The notes beneath the pieces were generated by a model. The model was not told the origin of the DNA. It made no database searches and saw only the letters and a list, made by a program, of their open reading frames with translations. From Vagococcus bubulae (GTDB lineage Bacteria > Bacillota > Bacilli > Lactobacillales > Vagococcaceae), in assembly GCF_003950315.1 (NCBI RefSeq), contig NZ_NGJT01000004.1, positions 89,976 to 153,975 of the forward strand: a stretch of 64,000 nucleotides of DNA. Direction: 5' to 3'. A program made the position numbers and the translations under genes. Of the stretch, positions 43,203 to 53,331 are shown in pieces. Position 1 is the first letter of the stretch, and every line of letters starts with the position of its first letter.

Positions 43203-44177
43203 ATGAAACAATCGACAATTTGTCAACTTTTAGATATAGATTATCCCATCATTCAAGGAGCAATGGCTTGGGTGGCTGAAGAAAAATTAGCTAGTGCAGT
43301 TTCTAATGCAGGTGGCTTAGGTTTGATTGCATCAGGCCATGCACCCAAAGAGGTGATTCAAGAAAAAATTCAAGCGGCAAGAACGCTAACTGATAAAACA
43401 TTTGGAGTTAATATCATGTTAATGTCTCCATTTGTTGAAGACATCGTTGACTTAGTGATTGAAGAGCGAGTAAAAGTGATTACAACAGGTGCAGGTTCAC
43501 CAGGTAAATACATGAAACGTTTTAAAGAAGCAGGCATTATCGTGATACCAGTTGTTGCGTCAGTGGCACAAGCTAAACGTATGCAAAAAGAAGGAGCAGA
43601 TGCGGTTGTGGTTGAAGGAATGGAAGGTGGCGGACATATCGGGAAATCTACGACCATGACGCTAGTTCCACAAGTAGCTGACGCAGTTAGTATCCCGGTT
43701 ATCGCTGCAGGAGGAATTGGGGATGGACGAGGCGTTGCAGCAGCATTAATGCTTGGCGCACAAGCTGTTCAACTTGGAACTAGATTTTTAGTATCAAAAG
43801 AATCCATTGCACATGATAATTTTAAAACAAAAGTAGTTAAAGCGAAAGATATAGATACCGTTGTGACAGGAATGCTAACAGGTCATCCAGTTAGAGGGCT
43901 TCGAAATAAATTGACTCAAACATTTGAAAAAGCAGAACGCTTTGAAGGTGGTAAAGAACAACCTGATTTTGATCGATTGGAAGATCTAGGTAAGGGCGCT
44001 TTAAAACGAGCGGTCATTGATGGGGATATAAAAAATAGTTCCATGATGGCAGGCCAAATTGCCGGCATGATTAAAACAGATGAGCAAACGTGTGAAGAAA
44101 TTATTCAAGAGCTCATAACTGAAACACAGGATGTTTTGAAAAATCGTTACACTGAATGGATATTGGATAAGGAGTAA
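43203..44177 (+). CDS. fabK: FMN-dependent enoyl-[ACP] reductase II
   Basis: Reduces trans-2-enoyl-ACP in the last step of each elongation round. The 324-residue TIM-barrel flavoprotein has the nitronate-monooxygenase-like start PIIQGAMAWVAEEKLASAVS, the FMN-binding VVEGMEGGGHIG and VIAAGGIGDGRGVAAAL blocks. FabK is the triclosan-resistant alternative to FabI. RBS AGAGGTGA precedes ATG 43203. Three bases separate it from fabD. Confidence 0.95.
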   Translation: MKQSTICQLLDIDYPIIQGAMAWVAEEKLASAVSNAGGLGLIASGHAPKEVIQEKIQAARTLTDKTFGVNIMLMSPFVEDIVDLVIEERVKVITTGAGSPGKYMKRFKEAGIIVIPVVASVAQAKRMQKEGADAVVVEGMEGGGHIGKSTTMTLVPQVADAVSIPVIAAGGIGDGRGVAAALMLGAQAVQLGTRFLVSKESIAHDNFKTKVVKAKDIDTVVTGMLTGHPVRGLRNKLTQTFEKAERFEGGKEQPDFDRLEDLGKGALKRAVIDGDIKNSSMMAGQIAGMIKTDEQTCEEIIQELITETQDVLKNRYTEWILDKE

Positions 44178-44180
44178 ATT

Positions 44181-45125
44181 ATGACAATCGGATTTATGTT
44201 TAGTGGTCAAGGTAGTCAATATATTGGTATGGGAAAAGAATTATATGATGAATTTCCGATATTTAAGGAGCATGTTGAGTGTGCTAGTGATGTCTTATCA
44301 TTTGATATGGCTCAGTTATTGTTTGAAGAAAATGATCAGCTACATCTGACAAAATACACACAACCAGCGATTTTAACCATGAGTTGTGCCACGTCAGCTG
44401 TTGTTAAACAAGAATTTGGCATAGCAGCTTCTATGGTGGCAGGTCTTAGTTTAGGTGAGTATAGTGCTCTGGTAGAAAATCAGTCACTTTCTTTTTCTGA
44501 TGCGGTGGCGTTAGTTTTCAAACGAGGTGATTTGATGGCATCAGCTGTAAAAGAAGGTCGAGGGGCCATGAGTGCTGTAATTGGATTAGATAGAGAAACA
44601 GTTGAAGCGATTTGTCAGTCGATTACGCAATTAAACCACATAGTGTTACCTGTGAATTATAATATGCCACAACAGATTGTGGTTGCAGGAGATACGTTAG
44701 CTGTAACAGAGGCAGAAAAGCAATTAAGTGAGTCTGGCGCTAAAAAGGTTGTTCGTCTTAATGTGAGTGGTCCATTTCATACACCATTAATGACACAGGC
44801 AGCAGAAACATTTTTTGAAGCGTTGCAACAGATAAATTTTTCCGCTCCTAGCATTCCTTTAATCACAAATGTTACAGGGGATGTATTACCTGATACGGTT
44901 GATATTAAAGAAAATTTGACACACCAAATGATGTCGCCTGTCTATTGGGAAGAAACAGCCCATACATTTAAACGAGAATCAGTTGAAAACTTAATCGAGT
45001 TAGGTCCAGGTAAAACATTAAGTCATTTTATTCGAGCAAGTGAGAGTACGTTAAACGTACAAAATGTTGAAAATATAAAAACACTGAATCAACTTGGCAA
45101 AAAGTTGATGAAATGGGGGTACTAG
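44181..45125 (+). CDS. fabD: malonyl-CoA:ACP transacylase
   Basis: Moves malonyl from CoA to ACP. The 314-residue product has the nucleophile Ser in GLSLGEYSALV (about residue 93), the N-terminal FSGQGSQYIGMG oxyanion loop and the catalytic His in VSGPFHTPLM (about 204). The usual GHSLG is GLSLG here, as in some relatives. ATG is directly followed downstream by fabG, which starts at the base after its stop codon. Confidence 0.95.
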   Translation: MTIGFMFSGQGSQYIGMGKELYDEFPIFKEHVECASDVLSFDMAQLLFEENDQLHLTKYTQPAILTMSCATSAVVKQEFGIAASMVAGLSLGEYSALVENQSLSFSDAVALVFKRGDLMASAVKEGRGAMSAVIGLDRETVEAICQSITQLNHIVLPVNYNMPQQIVVAGDTLAVTEAEKQLSESGAKKVVRLNVSGPFHTPLMTQAAETFFEALQQINFSAPSIPLITNVTGDVLPDTVDIKENLTHQMMSPVYWEETAHTFKRESVENLIELGPGKTLSHFIRASESTLNVQNVENIKTLNQLGKKLMKWGY

Positions 45126-45860
45126 ATGTTTAAAGGAAAAACAGTTGTGATTACAGGAAGTTCACGAGGGATTGGGAGGCAACTAGCGATTTGTTTTGCA
45201 AAAGAAGGGGCAAACATTGTATTAAATGCAAGAAAAGACATACCTCATGATCTGATTGAAAAAATAGAATCATTGCATGTAGAAACGCATGTTGTGATTG
45301 GGGATGTACAAGAATTTGACGAGGCTAAAAAATTAATTGATGAAGCACATAATCGATTTGGACGTGTGGATGTTTTAATTAATAATGCCGGAATAACAAG
45401 AGATACCTTATTAATGAGAATGACAGAAGAGATGTTTGATGAAGTGGTGTCTGTTAACTTAAAAGGAACATTCAATACCATTCATCATGTGTCAAAATTA
45501 ATGCTAAAACAACGTTTCGGTACCATCATTAATATGTCGAGTGTCATTGGAGAAATTGGTAATGCTGGACAAGCAAATTATGCAGCGAGTAAAGCAGGCA
45601 TTATCGGATTAACAAAATCAACAGCCAAAGAATTGGCAGCTCGAGGTATTACGTGTAATGCAATTGCACCAGGATTTATTGAAACAGATATGACGGATCG
45701 TTTATCCGACAAAATAAAAGAAACAACGCTATCTCATATTCCGTTAAAACGATTAGGGAAAACAGATGATATTGCAGACACAGCTCTATTTTTAGCCAGT
45801 CAGTCATACATCACTGGACAAGTGATTAATGTTGATGGTGGCATGGTAATGAACGGTTAG
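45126..45860 (+). CDS. fabG: 3-oxoacyl-[ACP] reductase
   Basis: NADPH-dependent reduction of 3-oxoacyl-ACP. The 244-residue short-chain dehydrogenase has the cofactor motif GSSRGIGR (about 11-18), NNAG (about 87-90), and the Ser-Tyr-Lys triad in NMSSVIG and YAASKAG (Tyr about 152, Lys 156). Starts immediately after fabD. Confidence 0.96.
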   Translation: MFKGKTVVITGSSRGIGRQLAICFAKEGANIVLNARKDIPHDLIEKIESLHVETHVVIGDVQEFDEAKKLIDEAHNRFGRVDVLINNAGITRDTLLMRMTEEMFDEVVSVNLKGTFNTIHHVSKLMLKQRFGTIINMSSVIGEIGNAGQANYAASKAGIIGLTKSTAKELAARGITCNAIAPGFIETDMTDRLSDKIKETTLSHIPLKRLGKTDDIADTALFLASQSYITGQVINVDGGMVMNG

Positions 45861-45870
45861 GAGGAATTTC

Positions 45871-47109
45871 ATGAGACGAGTAGTTGTGACAGGAATTGGT
45901 GCCGTGACGCCAATTGGAAATACAGCGCAAGAATTTTTGACAAATATTCAAGCAGGGAAAAATGGGATTGCTCCTATTACTAAATTTGATGCATCAGAGA
46001 CAGGGATTCACGTTGCTGCTGAAGTAAAGGATTTTGATCCCACTCTTTATATGGAAAAAAAAGAAACCAAACGAATGGATATGTTTTCTGTTTATGGTAT
46101 CTCAGCAGCTAAGCAAGCAGTTGCTGATAGTAAGATTAATATTGATGAGATTAATGCAGATCGATTTGGCGTTATCGTCAGCTCAGGAATCGGTGGGATG
46201 AAAACGATTGAAGATCAAGTTATTCGAATGCATACAAAAGGACCAAAGCGAGTGGCACCATTTTTTGTTCCGATGGCAATTAGTAATATGGCAGCAGGAA
46301 ATATTGCCATAAAAGTAGGAGCAAAAGGAATTTGTACGTCAATCGTCACAGCGTGTGCTTCTTCAACCAATGCGATTGGTGAGGCATTTAGAAATATCAA
46401 ACATGGTTATTCTGACATTATTTTAGCTGGAGGGTCAGAGGCAACCATTTGTGAGATAGGTATCTCTGGGTTTGCCGCATTGACCGCTTTATCAAATTCA
46501 GATAATCCAGAACGAGCGTCAATTCCTTTTGATAAAGAGCGAAATGGGTTTGTCATGGGAGAAGGTAGTGCTGTTTTAGTATTGGAAGAATTAGACCATG
46601 CGAAAAAACGAGGCGCTAAAATATATGGAGAAGTTGTTGGATATGGCTCCAATTGCGATGCAAATCATATCACTAGTCCAAGTAGTGATGGTTCTGGCGC
46701 TGGAAAATGTATGATATTAGCTATGGAAGAAGCAGGGATTACACCAGAAGATGTGAGTTATATCAATGCTCATGGAACAAGTACACCAACAAATGATGGG
46801 GCAGAAACAACGGCGATAAAATATGCCATGAAAGAATCTGCTTATACTACACCTGTATCGAGTACTAAAAGCATGGTGGGGCATTTATTAGGAGCTGCTG
46901 GAGCAGTTGAAGCGTTAGCTTGCTTGGGTGCATTAATGACTGACACTATTCCACCAACTATTGGGTTAGAAGAAGTAGATGAAGCGTGTGATTTAGATTA
47001 CGTGCCAAACAAAAAACGTAACGTACCTGTTAACTATACATTAAGTAACTCACTAGGTTTTGGTGGGCATAATGCTGTTATCGCGATGAAAAAGTGGCGG
47101 GGTGAGTAG
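45871..47109 (+). CDS. fabF: 3-oxoacyl-[ACP] synthase II
   Basis: Elongating condensing enzyme. The 412-residue thiolase-fold protein has the catalytic Cys in [14 protein letters not shown] (about 164), and His residues in [14 protein letters not shown] (about 303) and [18 protein letters not shown] (about 340). RBS GGAGG precedes ATG 45871. Two bases beyond its stop the accB start GTG appears. Confidence 0.96.
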   Translation: MRRVVVTGIGAVTPIGNTAQEFLTNIQAGKNGIAPITKFDASETGIHVAAEVKDFDPTLYMEKKETKRMDMFSVYGISAAKQAVADSKINIDEINADRFGVIVSSGIGGMKTIEDQVIRMHTKGPKRVAPFFVPMAISNMAAGNIAIKVGAKGICTSIVTACASSTNAIGEAFRNIKHGYSDIILAGGSEATICEIGISGFAALTALSNSDNPERASIPFDKERNGFVMGEGSAVLVLEELDHAKKRGAKIYGEVVGYGSNCDANHITSPSSDGSGAGKCMILAMEEAGITPEDVSYINAHGTSTPTNDGAETTAIKYAMKESAYTTPVSSTKSMVGHLLGAAGAVEALACLGALMTDTIPPTIGLEEVDEACDLDYVPNKKRNVPVNYTLSNSLGFGGHNAVIAMKKWRGE

Positions 47110-47110
47110 T

Positions 47111-47581
47111 GTGAGTATTGAATCGGTTAAAGAATTAGTGAGTCAATTTGAACAGAGTGACATTCGTGAAATGAACGTCACTGTAGAAGGGTTATCTCTC
47201 TATTTGAGTAAAAATGAAGTCAATCATTCTAATGAACCTCAAACGTTATCCAAAGTATTGAAAGAAGAAACGATGGATAGTGTAGAAGAGATAAAATCAG
47301 TTTCAACGAAAGAAAATCCTACTGATATAGAAAGTGAACCATTAGATGGAAAAATTATCACCTCACCAATTGTTGGAGTCATTTACACGTCAAGTGAACC
47401 TGGAAAACCATCTTTTGTATCAGTCGGAGACAGTGTATCTGTTGGTGACACGCTATGTATTATTGAAGCCATGAAGATTATGAATGATGTCGTGAGTGAT
47501 ACGTCAGGAACTATATCAGAAATATTTGTGGAAAATGAGCAAATTATTGAATTTGGTCAACCATTATTTAGAATTTCTTAG
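47111..47581 (+). CDS. accB: biotin carboxyl carrier protein of acetyl-CoA carboxylase
   Basis: A 156-residue BCCP with an N-terminal helical region, an acidic linker (about 45-80), and a C-terminal biotinyl domain (about 80-156). The biotin lysine is in [14 protein letters not shown] (about Lys120). I chose GTG 47111 with GGGGTGAG upstream in the end of fabF; GTG 47102 is an alternative that overlaps fabF. Confidence 0.94.
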   Translation: MSIESVKELVSQFEQSDIREMNVTVEGLSLYLSKNEVNHSNEPQTLSKVLKEETMDSVEEIKSVSTKENPTDIESEPLDGKIITSPIVGVIYTSSEPGKPSFVSVGDSVSVGDTLCIIEAMKIMNDVVSDTSGTISEIFVENEQIIEFGQPLFRIS

Positions 47582-47593
47582 GAGGAAGAACAC

Positions 47594-48022
47594 ATGCAAT
47601 TAAATGTACAAGAAATTATGGAAATCATTCCAAATCGTTACCCAATCATGATGGTTGATAGAGTATTGGAACTAGAACCTGGAAAATACGTCAAAGCAGT
47701 AAAAAATGTGACCTACAATGAACACTTTTTCCCTGGACATTTTCCTGGTGAGCCAGTAATGCCTGGCGTATTGATTTTAGAAGCACTAGCACAAACTGGA
47801 TCTATTCCTTTATTAAAAAGTGAAGAATTTCAAGGGAAAACTGGTTACTTAGGAGGAATAGACAAAGTAAAATTCCGTCAAAAAGTTGTACCAGGTGATG
47901 TATTAATCATGGAAATGGAAATCATTAAACAAAAAGGGAATATTGGCATAGGAAAAGCAACGGCAAAAGTCGAAGATAAAGTTGTTTGTCAAGCGTTGAT
48001 GACCTTTATTATAGGAGCATAA
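47594..48022 (+). CDS. fabZ: 3-hydroxyacyl-[ACP] dehydratase FabZ
   Basis: Dehydrates 3-hydroxyacyl-ACP. A 142-residue hot-dog-fold protein with the active site HFPGEPVMPGVLILEAL (His about 50, Glu about 64). RBS AGGAGG precedes ATG 47594. Position between accB and accC is the standard one in this operon. Confidence 0.95.
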   Translation: MQLNVQEIMEIIPNRYPIMMVDRVLELEPGKYVKAVKNVTYNEHFFPGHFPGEPVMPGVLILEALAQTGSIPLLKSEEFQGKTGYLGGIDKVKFRQKVVPGDVLIMEMEIIKQKGNIGIGKATAKVEDKVVCQALMTFIIGA

Positions 48023-48025
48023 AAG

Positions 48026-49387
48026 ATGTTTGAAAAAGTACTAATAGCAAACCGTGGAGAAATCGCTGTTCGGATTATTCGTGCTTGTCAAGAACTTGAA
48101 ATAAAAACAGTTGCCATTTATTCTGAAGCGGATAAAGAGGCTCTTCATGTGGCGTTAGCTGATGAAGCCATTTGTATTGGTCCAGCTAAAGCAACAGATT
48201 CTTATCTTAATATGCATAATATTTTAAGCGCTGCCGTTATAACAGGTGCTCAAGCCATTCATCCTGGATTTGGTTTTTTGGCAGAGAATAGCTTGTTTGC
48301 AGAGATGTGCGAAGAATGTCAAATTACTTTTATCGGTCCAAAAGCGAAGACAATTGATGAGATGGGAAATAAAGTGAACGCAAGAAGACTGATGATTGAA
48401 GCGCAAGTCCCTGTCATACCCGGTAGTAATGGTGCTATAGACTCAATAGAGGAAGCAAAAAAAATCGCCAAAAAAATTGGTTACCCTCTGATGCTAAAAG
48501 CCGCAGCAGGCGGTGGTGGAAAAGGGATTCGTAAAGTGATGAGTGAAGAGGAGTTAGCCACTCATTTTTCATCTGCCCAAAAAGAAGCCTTAGCAGCATT
48601 TGGTAATGGTGACATGTATATTGAAAAAATTATTTATCCAGCAAAACACATTGAGGTTCAAATATTGGGTGATCATTTTGGACATGTGATTCATTTAGGG
48701 GAGCGAGATTGTTCGCTTCAAAGAAATAATCAAAAAGTCTTAGAAGAAGCCCCTGCCCATTCCTTAACAGATCAATTGAGACAAGCAATTGGTGAAACAG
48801 CGATAAAAGCGGCGAAAGCTGTGAACTATCAAAATGCTGGAACGATTGAATTTTTAGTAGACGAATACAATGAGTTTTATTTTATGGAAATGAACACACG
48901 AATTCAAGTAGAACACCCTGTGACAGAAATGATTACAGGAGTAGATATTGTTAAATGGCAATTAAAAATTGCAGCGAATCAACCTTTACTACTAAAACAG
49001 AAAGATATTCAGTTGACAGGTCATGCCATTGAGTGTCGCCTAAATGCGGAAAATCCAGCATTTAATTTTGCGCCATCGCCTGGTACTGTTTCAACGTTAT
49101 TTTTACCTTCTGGATGTTTAGGTTTAAGAGTTGACAGTGCGATGTATCAGGGTTATACAATTCCACCATTTTACGACTCTATGATTGCGAAAATTATTGT
49201 ACATGGAAAGACTCGTGAGGAAGCCATACTCAAAATGAATCGAGCTTTATTAGAATTGGTGGTAGAAGGTGTGACAACAAATCAGCTGTTTCAAATTGAT
49301 TTATTGACCCATCCGTCTGTTGTAAAAGGTGAGTATGATACCTCATTTTTACAAACGACTTTTTTGCCAAATTGGTCTAGTGAGTAA
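48026..49387 (+). CDS. accC: acetyl-CoA carboxylase, biotin carboxylase subunit
   Basis: Carboxylates BCCP-bound biotin with bicarbonate and ATP. The 453-residue ATP-grasp protein starts [20 protein letters not shown] and has the Gly-rich loop [13 protein letters not shown] (about 160-172), [12 protein letters not shown], and [16 protein letters not shown] (about 288-303). RBS ATAGGAGC precedes ATG 48026. Confidence 0.96.
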   Translation: MFEKVLIANRGEIAVRIIRACQELEIKTVAIYSEADKEALHVALADEAICIGPAKATDSYLNMHNILSAAVITGAQAIHPGFGFLAENSLFAEMCEECQITFIGPKAKTIDEMGNKVNARRLMIEAQVPVIPGSNGAIDSIEEAKKIAKKIGYPLMLKAAAGGGGKGIRKVMSEEELATHFSSAQKEALAAFGNGDMYIEKIIYPAKHIEVQILGDHFGHVIHLGERDCSLQRNNQKVLEEAPAHSLTDQLRQAIGETAIKAAKAVNYQNAGTIEFLVDEYNEFYFMEMNTRIQVEHPVTEMITGVDIVKWQLKIAANQPLLLKQKDIQLTGHAIECRLNAENPAFNFAPSPGTVSTLFLPSGCLGLRVDSAMYQGYTIPPFYDSMIAKIIVHGKTREEAILKMNRALLELVVEGVTTNQLFQIDLLTHPSVVKGEYDTSFLQTTFLPNWSSE

Positions 49388-49407
49388 CATGCAAAAGGAG
49401 GATAAGT

Positions 49408-50274
49408 ATGGGATTATTTAAAAAAAGAGATTATATACGAATCACTCCTGTAAAAAAAGAAACTAAATCGAGTGACAAACCTCATGTCCCTGATGGTGTA
49501 TGGGAAAAATGCCCAAATTGTGCCAAAGCACTTCATCAAAAAGAATTAGGTCAAGAACGAACGTGTCATCATTGTGGTTATTGCTTCAGATTAGATGCTT
49601 ATAGTCGATTAAATATGATTTTAGATGAGGGAACATTTGAAGAGATGGATACAAATTTACCTTTTAAAAATCAGATTGAGTTTCCTGGTTATGAAGAAAA
49701 GCTAAAGCAAGCGAAAGAAAAAACCGGATTAGATGAAGCTGTTGTGACAGGAATAGGACAAATTAATCAACAAAAAGTGATGATTGGTGTCATGGATAGT
49801 CGATTTATAATGGGGAGCATGAGCCATATTGTTGGAGAAAAAATCACTCGTTTATTTGAAAAAGCAACAAAAGATAAACAACCAGTTATCATCTTTACAG
49901 CGTCTGGTGGTGCACGCATGCAAGAAGGAATCATTTCTCTCATGCAGATGGCTAAAATATCTGGTGCTGTCAAACGGCATAGTGAAGAAGGATTACTTTA
50001 TATGACAGTTCTCACAGATCCCACAACAGGTGGTGTGACAGCAAGTTTTGCTATGCAAGGAGATATTATTTTAGCAGAGCCGCAAGCGTTGATTGGTTTT
50101 GCAGGCCGACGTGTCATTGAGCAAACCATTCGTCAAACATTGCCAGATGATTTTCAACGAGCTGAATTTTTATTAGAACATGGCTTTGTCGATAAAATTG
50201 TGAAACGACAACATCTCAAATCTGTGTTATCACAACTATTACATTTGCATCAAGGTGGTGAAATGTGTGACTAA
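49408..50274 (+). CDS. accD: acetyl-CoA carboxylase carboxyltransferase beta subunit
   Basis: Transfers carboxyl from biotin to acetyl-CoA with AccA. The 288-residue protein has the N-terminal zinc ribbon CPNCAKAL...CHHCGYC (about residues 35-58) and a crotonase-fold carboxyltransferase domain with [10 protein letters not shown] (about 165-174) and [24 protein letters not shown] precedes ATG 49408. Its end overlaps accA by eight bases. Confidence 0.95.
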   Translation: MGLFKKRDYIRITPVKKETKSSDKPHVPDGVWEKCPNCAKALHQKELGQERTCHHCGYCFRLDAYSRLNMILDEGTFEEMDTNLPFKNQIEFPGYEEKLKQAKEKTGLDEAVVTGIGQINQQKVMIGVMDSRFIMGSMSHIVGEKITRLFEKATKDKQPVIIFTASGGARMQEGIISLMQMAKISGAVKRHSEEGLLYMTVLTDPTTGGVTASFAMQGDIILAEPQALIGFAGRRVIEQTIRQTLPDDFQRAEFLLEHGFVDKIVKRQHLKSVLSQLLHLHQGGEMCD

Positions 50275-51055
50275 AAAAACAGCCAGTGATATTGTTCAAT
50301 TAGCACGAGATAGTAAACGACTAACAACACGTGAGTTGATAGATGGATTAGTTGATGGATTTATCGAATGTCACGGAGATCGATACTATGGTGATGATAA
50401 AGCCATTGTAGGTGGTATAGGATTCATTGAAAAAATACCGGTGACAGTTATCGGAATCCAAAAAGGTCAAACATTAGAGGAAAATGTCCAAACAAAATTT
50501 GGCTCACCAACACCTGAAGGGTATCGAAAAGCACTTAGATTAATGAAACAGGCAGAAAAATTTAAGCGTCCTATTATGACATTAGTCAATACACCCGGAG
50601 CTTTTTGTGGAATTGAAGCAGAAGAAAGAGGTGAAGGTGAAGCTATTGCCAAAAATTTATATGAAATGAGCCAACTCCAAGTGCCTATCCTGTCAATTTT
50701 AACAGGCGAAGGCGGTAGTGGTGGTGCATTAGCATTAGCTGTAGCCAATGATGTATGGATGCTAGAGAATAGCATTTATTCGATTTTATCACCTGAAGGG
50801 TTTGCGTCAATACTTTGGAAAGACAGCAGTCGCGCTTCAGAAGCTGCTGAAATAATGAAATTAACCGCTCCTGACTTAAAGAGGTTAGGAGTAATTGATA
50901 AAATAATAAAAGAAACAGATGAGATAGGTGAGTTATCAAATGCTCAATTAATAGGTCAGTTAAAGCAAGAAATCTTAAAGCAACTTGATTATTATAAAAC
51001 ATGTTCCGTTTCAGAACTGCAAGATCAACGCTATGAACGATTTAGAAAATTTTAA
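50267..51055 (+). CDS. accA: acetyl-CoA carboxylase carboxyltransferase alpha subunit
   Basis: Partner of AccD, forming the alpha2-beta2 carboxyltransferase. 262 residues, with [35 protein letters not shown] and [17 protein letters not shown] motifs. I place the start at GTG 50267 ([12 protein letters not shown]), inside the accD end with AAGGTGG upstream; the longer frame from 50255 has no separate RBS. Last gene of the fab-acc operon. No clear terminator follows before 51134. Confidence 0.93.
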   Translation: MTKKTASDIVQLARDSKRLTTRELIDGLVDGFIECHGDRYYGDDKAIVGGIGFIEKIPVTVIGIQKGQTLEENVQTKFGSPTPEGYRKALRLMKQAEKFKRPIMTLVNTPGAFCGIEAEERGEGEAIAKNLYEMSQLQVPILSILTGEGGSGGALALAVANDVWMLENSIYSILSPEGFASILWKDSSRASEAAEIMKLTAPDLKRLGVIDKIIKETDEIGELSNAQLIGQLKQEILKQLDYYKTCSVSELQDQRYERFRKF

Positions 51056-51133
51056 TAAAGGCATTATCTAAGTCATTTACAAACATTCATTTCTCGGTTA
51101 ATATAAAAGTGAGTTTATATTGAGGGGGTAAGA

Positions 51134-51475
51134 ATGAGTATGAGTGAATCAAAATGGACAGATGAAGAATTGAGTGCTGTACAAGAAGATATTATTGCTG
51201 CTCTTGAAACAGTTATTGACCCAGAGCTTGGGATAGATATTGTTAATTTAGGATTGATTTATGAAGTGAATTTAGATGAAGAGGGTTATTGTGAGATTAA
51301 AATGACCTTAACAACGATGGGATGTCCATTGGCAGATGTCATTACTGAACAAATCCATGATGCATTAAGTGATATAGATGAAATCAAAAAACTAGAAGTT
51401 AAACTAGTTTGGTATCCTGCCTGGACAACTGATAGAATGAGCAGATATGCCAGAATTTCTTTAGGGATAAGATAA
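51134..51475 (+). CDS. SufT/MIP18-like (DUF59) Fe-S cluster assembly factor
   Basis: A 113-residue protein with one MIP18/PaaD-like domain and the conserved cysteine in TTMGCPLAD (about Cys64). Such proteins help in maturation of iron-sulfur proteins. RBS GAGGGGG precedes ATG 51134; ATG 51140 is also possible. The last 63 bases of coding sequence lie in a 77-bp repeat that recurs at 63400-63476, so the gene's end is an integration site, and the element restores the reading frame and its stop codon. Confidence 0.9.
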   Translation: MSMSESKWTDEELSAVQEDIIAALETVIDPELGIDIVNLGLIYEVNLDEEGYCEIKMTLTTMGCPLADVITEQIHDALSDIDEIKKLEVKLVWYPAWTTDRMSRYARISLGIR

Positions 51476-51489
51476 GGCTGATATAACAG
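51413..51489 (+). repeat. attL, 77-bp direct repeat
   Basis: Identical over 77 bases to 63400-63476. It covers codons for the last 20 residues of the sufT-like protein (PAWTTDRMSRYARISLGIR), the TAA stop and 14 bases beyond. A weaker continuation, GTTTTTATC, occurs at 51501-51509 and right after attR at 63477-63485, offset by 11 bases. Confidence 0.93.
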
Positions 51490-51624
51490 TGTTTTAACAG
51501 GTTTTTATCAGTAATCTAATCAGTATAGAACAGAATATTTTTAACAGTTACTCAGGTATCTCAGACACTTTCTGAATTACAGATGGTTATGAGGGTACTC
51601 AGAGGCAACAGTTATATAAAAGAA

Positions 51625-51665
51625 AGACTTTCTCTACATGTAAAAATGTAAAGGAGGTCTTTTTT
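51625..51665 (+). promoter_or_regulatory. terminator-like hairpin that contains the integrase ribosome binding site
   Basis: AGACTTTCTCTACAT (51625-51639) can pair with ATGTAAAGGAGGTCT (51646-51660) through Watson-Crick and G-U pairs with one mismatch, and T6 follows up to the GTG start. The AAGGAGG ribosome binding site lies in the right arm. The structure could both end sufT transcripts and hide the integrase RBS. Confidence 0.6.
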
Positions 51666-52664
51666 GTGTTATATACAGATATTTTACTTGCTGACCTGTT
51701 ACTAGAAATGGAAATAACAGACAAAGCAAGAGGACTTACAGACAAAACAGTTAAAAAGAATAGAAAGTTTTTACTTATGTTCTTTAGATATTTAGACAGT
51801 GAGTACTCTGTAACAAGTTTAAGAGAGTTACAGCCAGTTCATATAAAACAGTTCATGATCTATAAAAAGAATGAAGGGGCAGCTGAGTCTTATGTCAATG
51901 TCTTTCTAAGATGTATCAGGGCATTGTGTAAGTATGCAGAGGGTGAATGTTACATTACTGCAGAGCAAAATCCTACATTGAGAGTTAAGTGGATGAAAGA
52001 GCAAAAGAGAATTATCAGAGCATGGTCAGATGAGGACATTATTAAAATGATTAATTATTCAGAACAGAAAGTCAGAGATAGAAGAAAAAAACTTACTGGT
52101 AAAAGAGGAGCATATTCTTTGTTTATAGCAGAAAGGGACTTGCTAATGGTTCTCTTGTTAATTGATACAGGACTTAGGGTAGGTGAGTTGATGAACCTAT
52201 CAAACAAGAATTTAACATCTAAAGCTGTATATGTAATCAATGGAAAAGGCAAGAAAGACAGAGTTGTTTACTGTTCCCCAAAGATTACTAAACAAAGAAT
52301 GAAATATGAGAGAGCAAAGCAACTGTATTTCAATAGTAAGGAAGATATAAGTGTTCAAGATTATGTATTTGTTAATAAGGATGGCAATAGATTATCAGTT
52401 GATATGGCAGAAAGAATTGTAACAAAAATAGGACAGAATGCAGGCTGTGATAACAGTATCAGAATGAGTCCTCACACTTTTAGACATTACTTTACTCAAA
52501 AACAACTTGATTTAGGAGCTAATGTCTATGATCTACAGACACTGTTAGGACACTCATCAATAAAGACAACAGAAACTTATTTAAAATCAATCAGTTCTAA
52601 AAAGGTTTTAAAAAGAGGGCTTGAGAAAAGTCCACTCATGAATTTAAGTATAAAGAAAAACTAG
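51666..52664 (+). CDS. int: tyrosine recombinase / integrase
   Basis: Catalyses site-specific integration and excision. The 332-residue protein has an N-terminal core-binding SAM-like domain (about 5-105) and a catalytic domain (about 115-315) with all expected residues: Arg171 (DTGLRVGEL), a lysine near 197, His270-x-x-Arg273 (SPHTFRHYF), His296 (LLGHSS) and Tyr305 (TYLK). The start is GTG 51666 with AAGGAGG nine bases upstream, within the hairpin described separately. Its place just inside attL is typical. All arginines are AGA or AGG. Confidence 0.95.
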   Translation: MLYTDILLADLLLEMEITDKARGLTDKTVKKNRKFLLMFFRYLDSEYSVTSLRELQPVHIKQFMIYKKNEGAAESYVNVFLRCIRALCKYAEGECYITAEQNPTLRVKWMKEQKRIIRAWSDEDIIKMINYSEQKVRDRRKKLTGKRGAYSLFIAERDLLMVLLLIDTGLRVGELMNLSNKNLTSKAVYVINGKGKKDRVVYCSPKITKQRMKYERAKQLYFNSKEDISVQDYVFVNKDGNRLSVDMAERIVTKIGQNAGCDNSIRMSPHTFRHYFTQKQLDLGANVYDLQTLLGHSSIKTTETYLKSISSKKVLKRGLEKSPLMNLSIKKN

Positions 52665-53297
52665 ATTAATTAAAGGCATAAAAAAGACTCCTGTTACAGC
52701 AGGAGTCAAGTTTGACAGTTTTACCCAGAGTTTAATTGAATAAACCAGTCATTTACTGGAATAACAAAATAAACCAGTACACTACCATTATAAAGAGTTA
52801 GGAAACTTTTATCAAGATATAGGTAGACTGGTCAGCCTCCTATTTGGACTTTCATGGGCTGAAAGAAATAACAGTAACCAGTGAGTTACATTTCATTGAA
52901 AGTGAGTCTGCTACAGGACTGATGCAAAAAAACTAGTAGGGAGTTAGATTTATGACAGTTATGTCTGACTCATACCCCCTGGAGAATGCTGCCAGTCTGT
53001 TAAAAAGTGCAAGGAAGGAGTCCTTTTGTGGGCTGCTTTTCCAACTGTATCTATACCCAAGCAGTGTTTTTAAAGTCTTGACTGCTTTGGACAGTAGGTC
53101 CTGAAATAATCTCAAGGTGGTACAGTTTGGTTTCTCAAGGGCAAGGTGAGAGAGTAAAAAGCAGTTAGTCTATACTAAAACTAGTGTTTTAAGACAGTTT
53201 TTGCTGTTCTTAGGGTAGAGTCTGCCTAAAAGCCTTGCAAGCAAGACTTGAAACAGTATTACAATGATGTATGTGTATCTGTTGTGATTTACAGATA
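52665..53297. other. non-coding stretch after int with several inverted repeats
   Basis: No credible gene in about 630 bases. GACTCCTG (52686-52693) pairs with CAGGAGTC (52700-52707), a hairpin that may end int transcripts. CCAGT-N5-ACTGG is at 52745-52759, and AATAAACCAGT is repeated nearby (52739 and 52768). GTAAC and GTTAC form a small inverted repeat at 52874-52889. These could be excisionase or integrase arm sites, or part of an RNA; I cannot tell. Confidence 0.5.
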
Positions 53298-53327
53298 ATA
53301 AAAAAGAGCCTAAATTAATAGACTCTT
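53298..53327 (-). terminator. terminator of the element lipoprotein gene
   Basis: On the minus strand AAGAGTC (53327-53321) pairs with GGCTCTT (53310-53304, one G-U) around a 10-base AT loop, followed by six T. Confidence 0.8.
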
Positions 53328-53331
53328 AAAA

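Noticed and set aside
51413..51489. tRNA gene as the attachment site
   Set aside because: The repeat encodes the end of a protein gene and cannot be folded into a tRNA cloverleaf by inspection.
52933..53115. 60-codon minus-strand frame between int and the lipoprotein gene
   Set aside because: No RBS, composition not protein-like, and it lies among inverted repeats.
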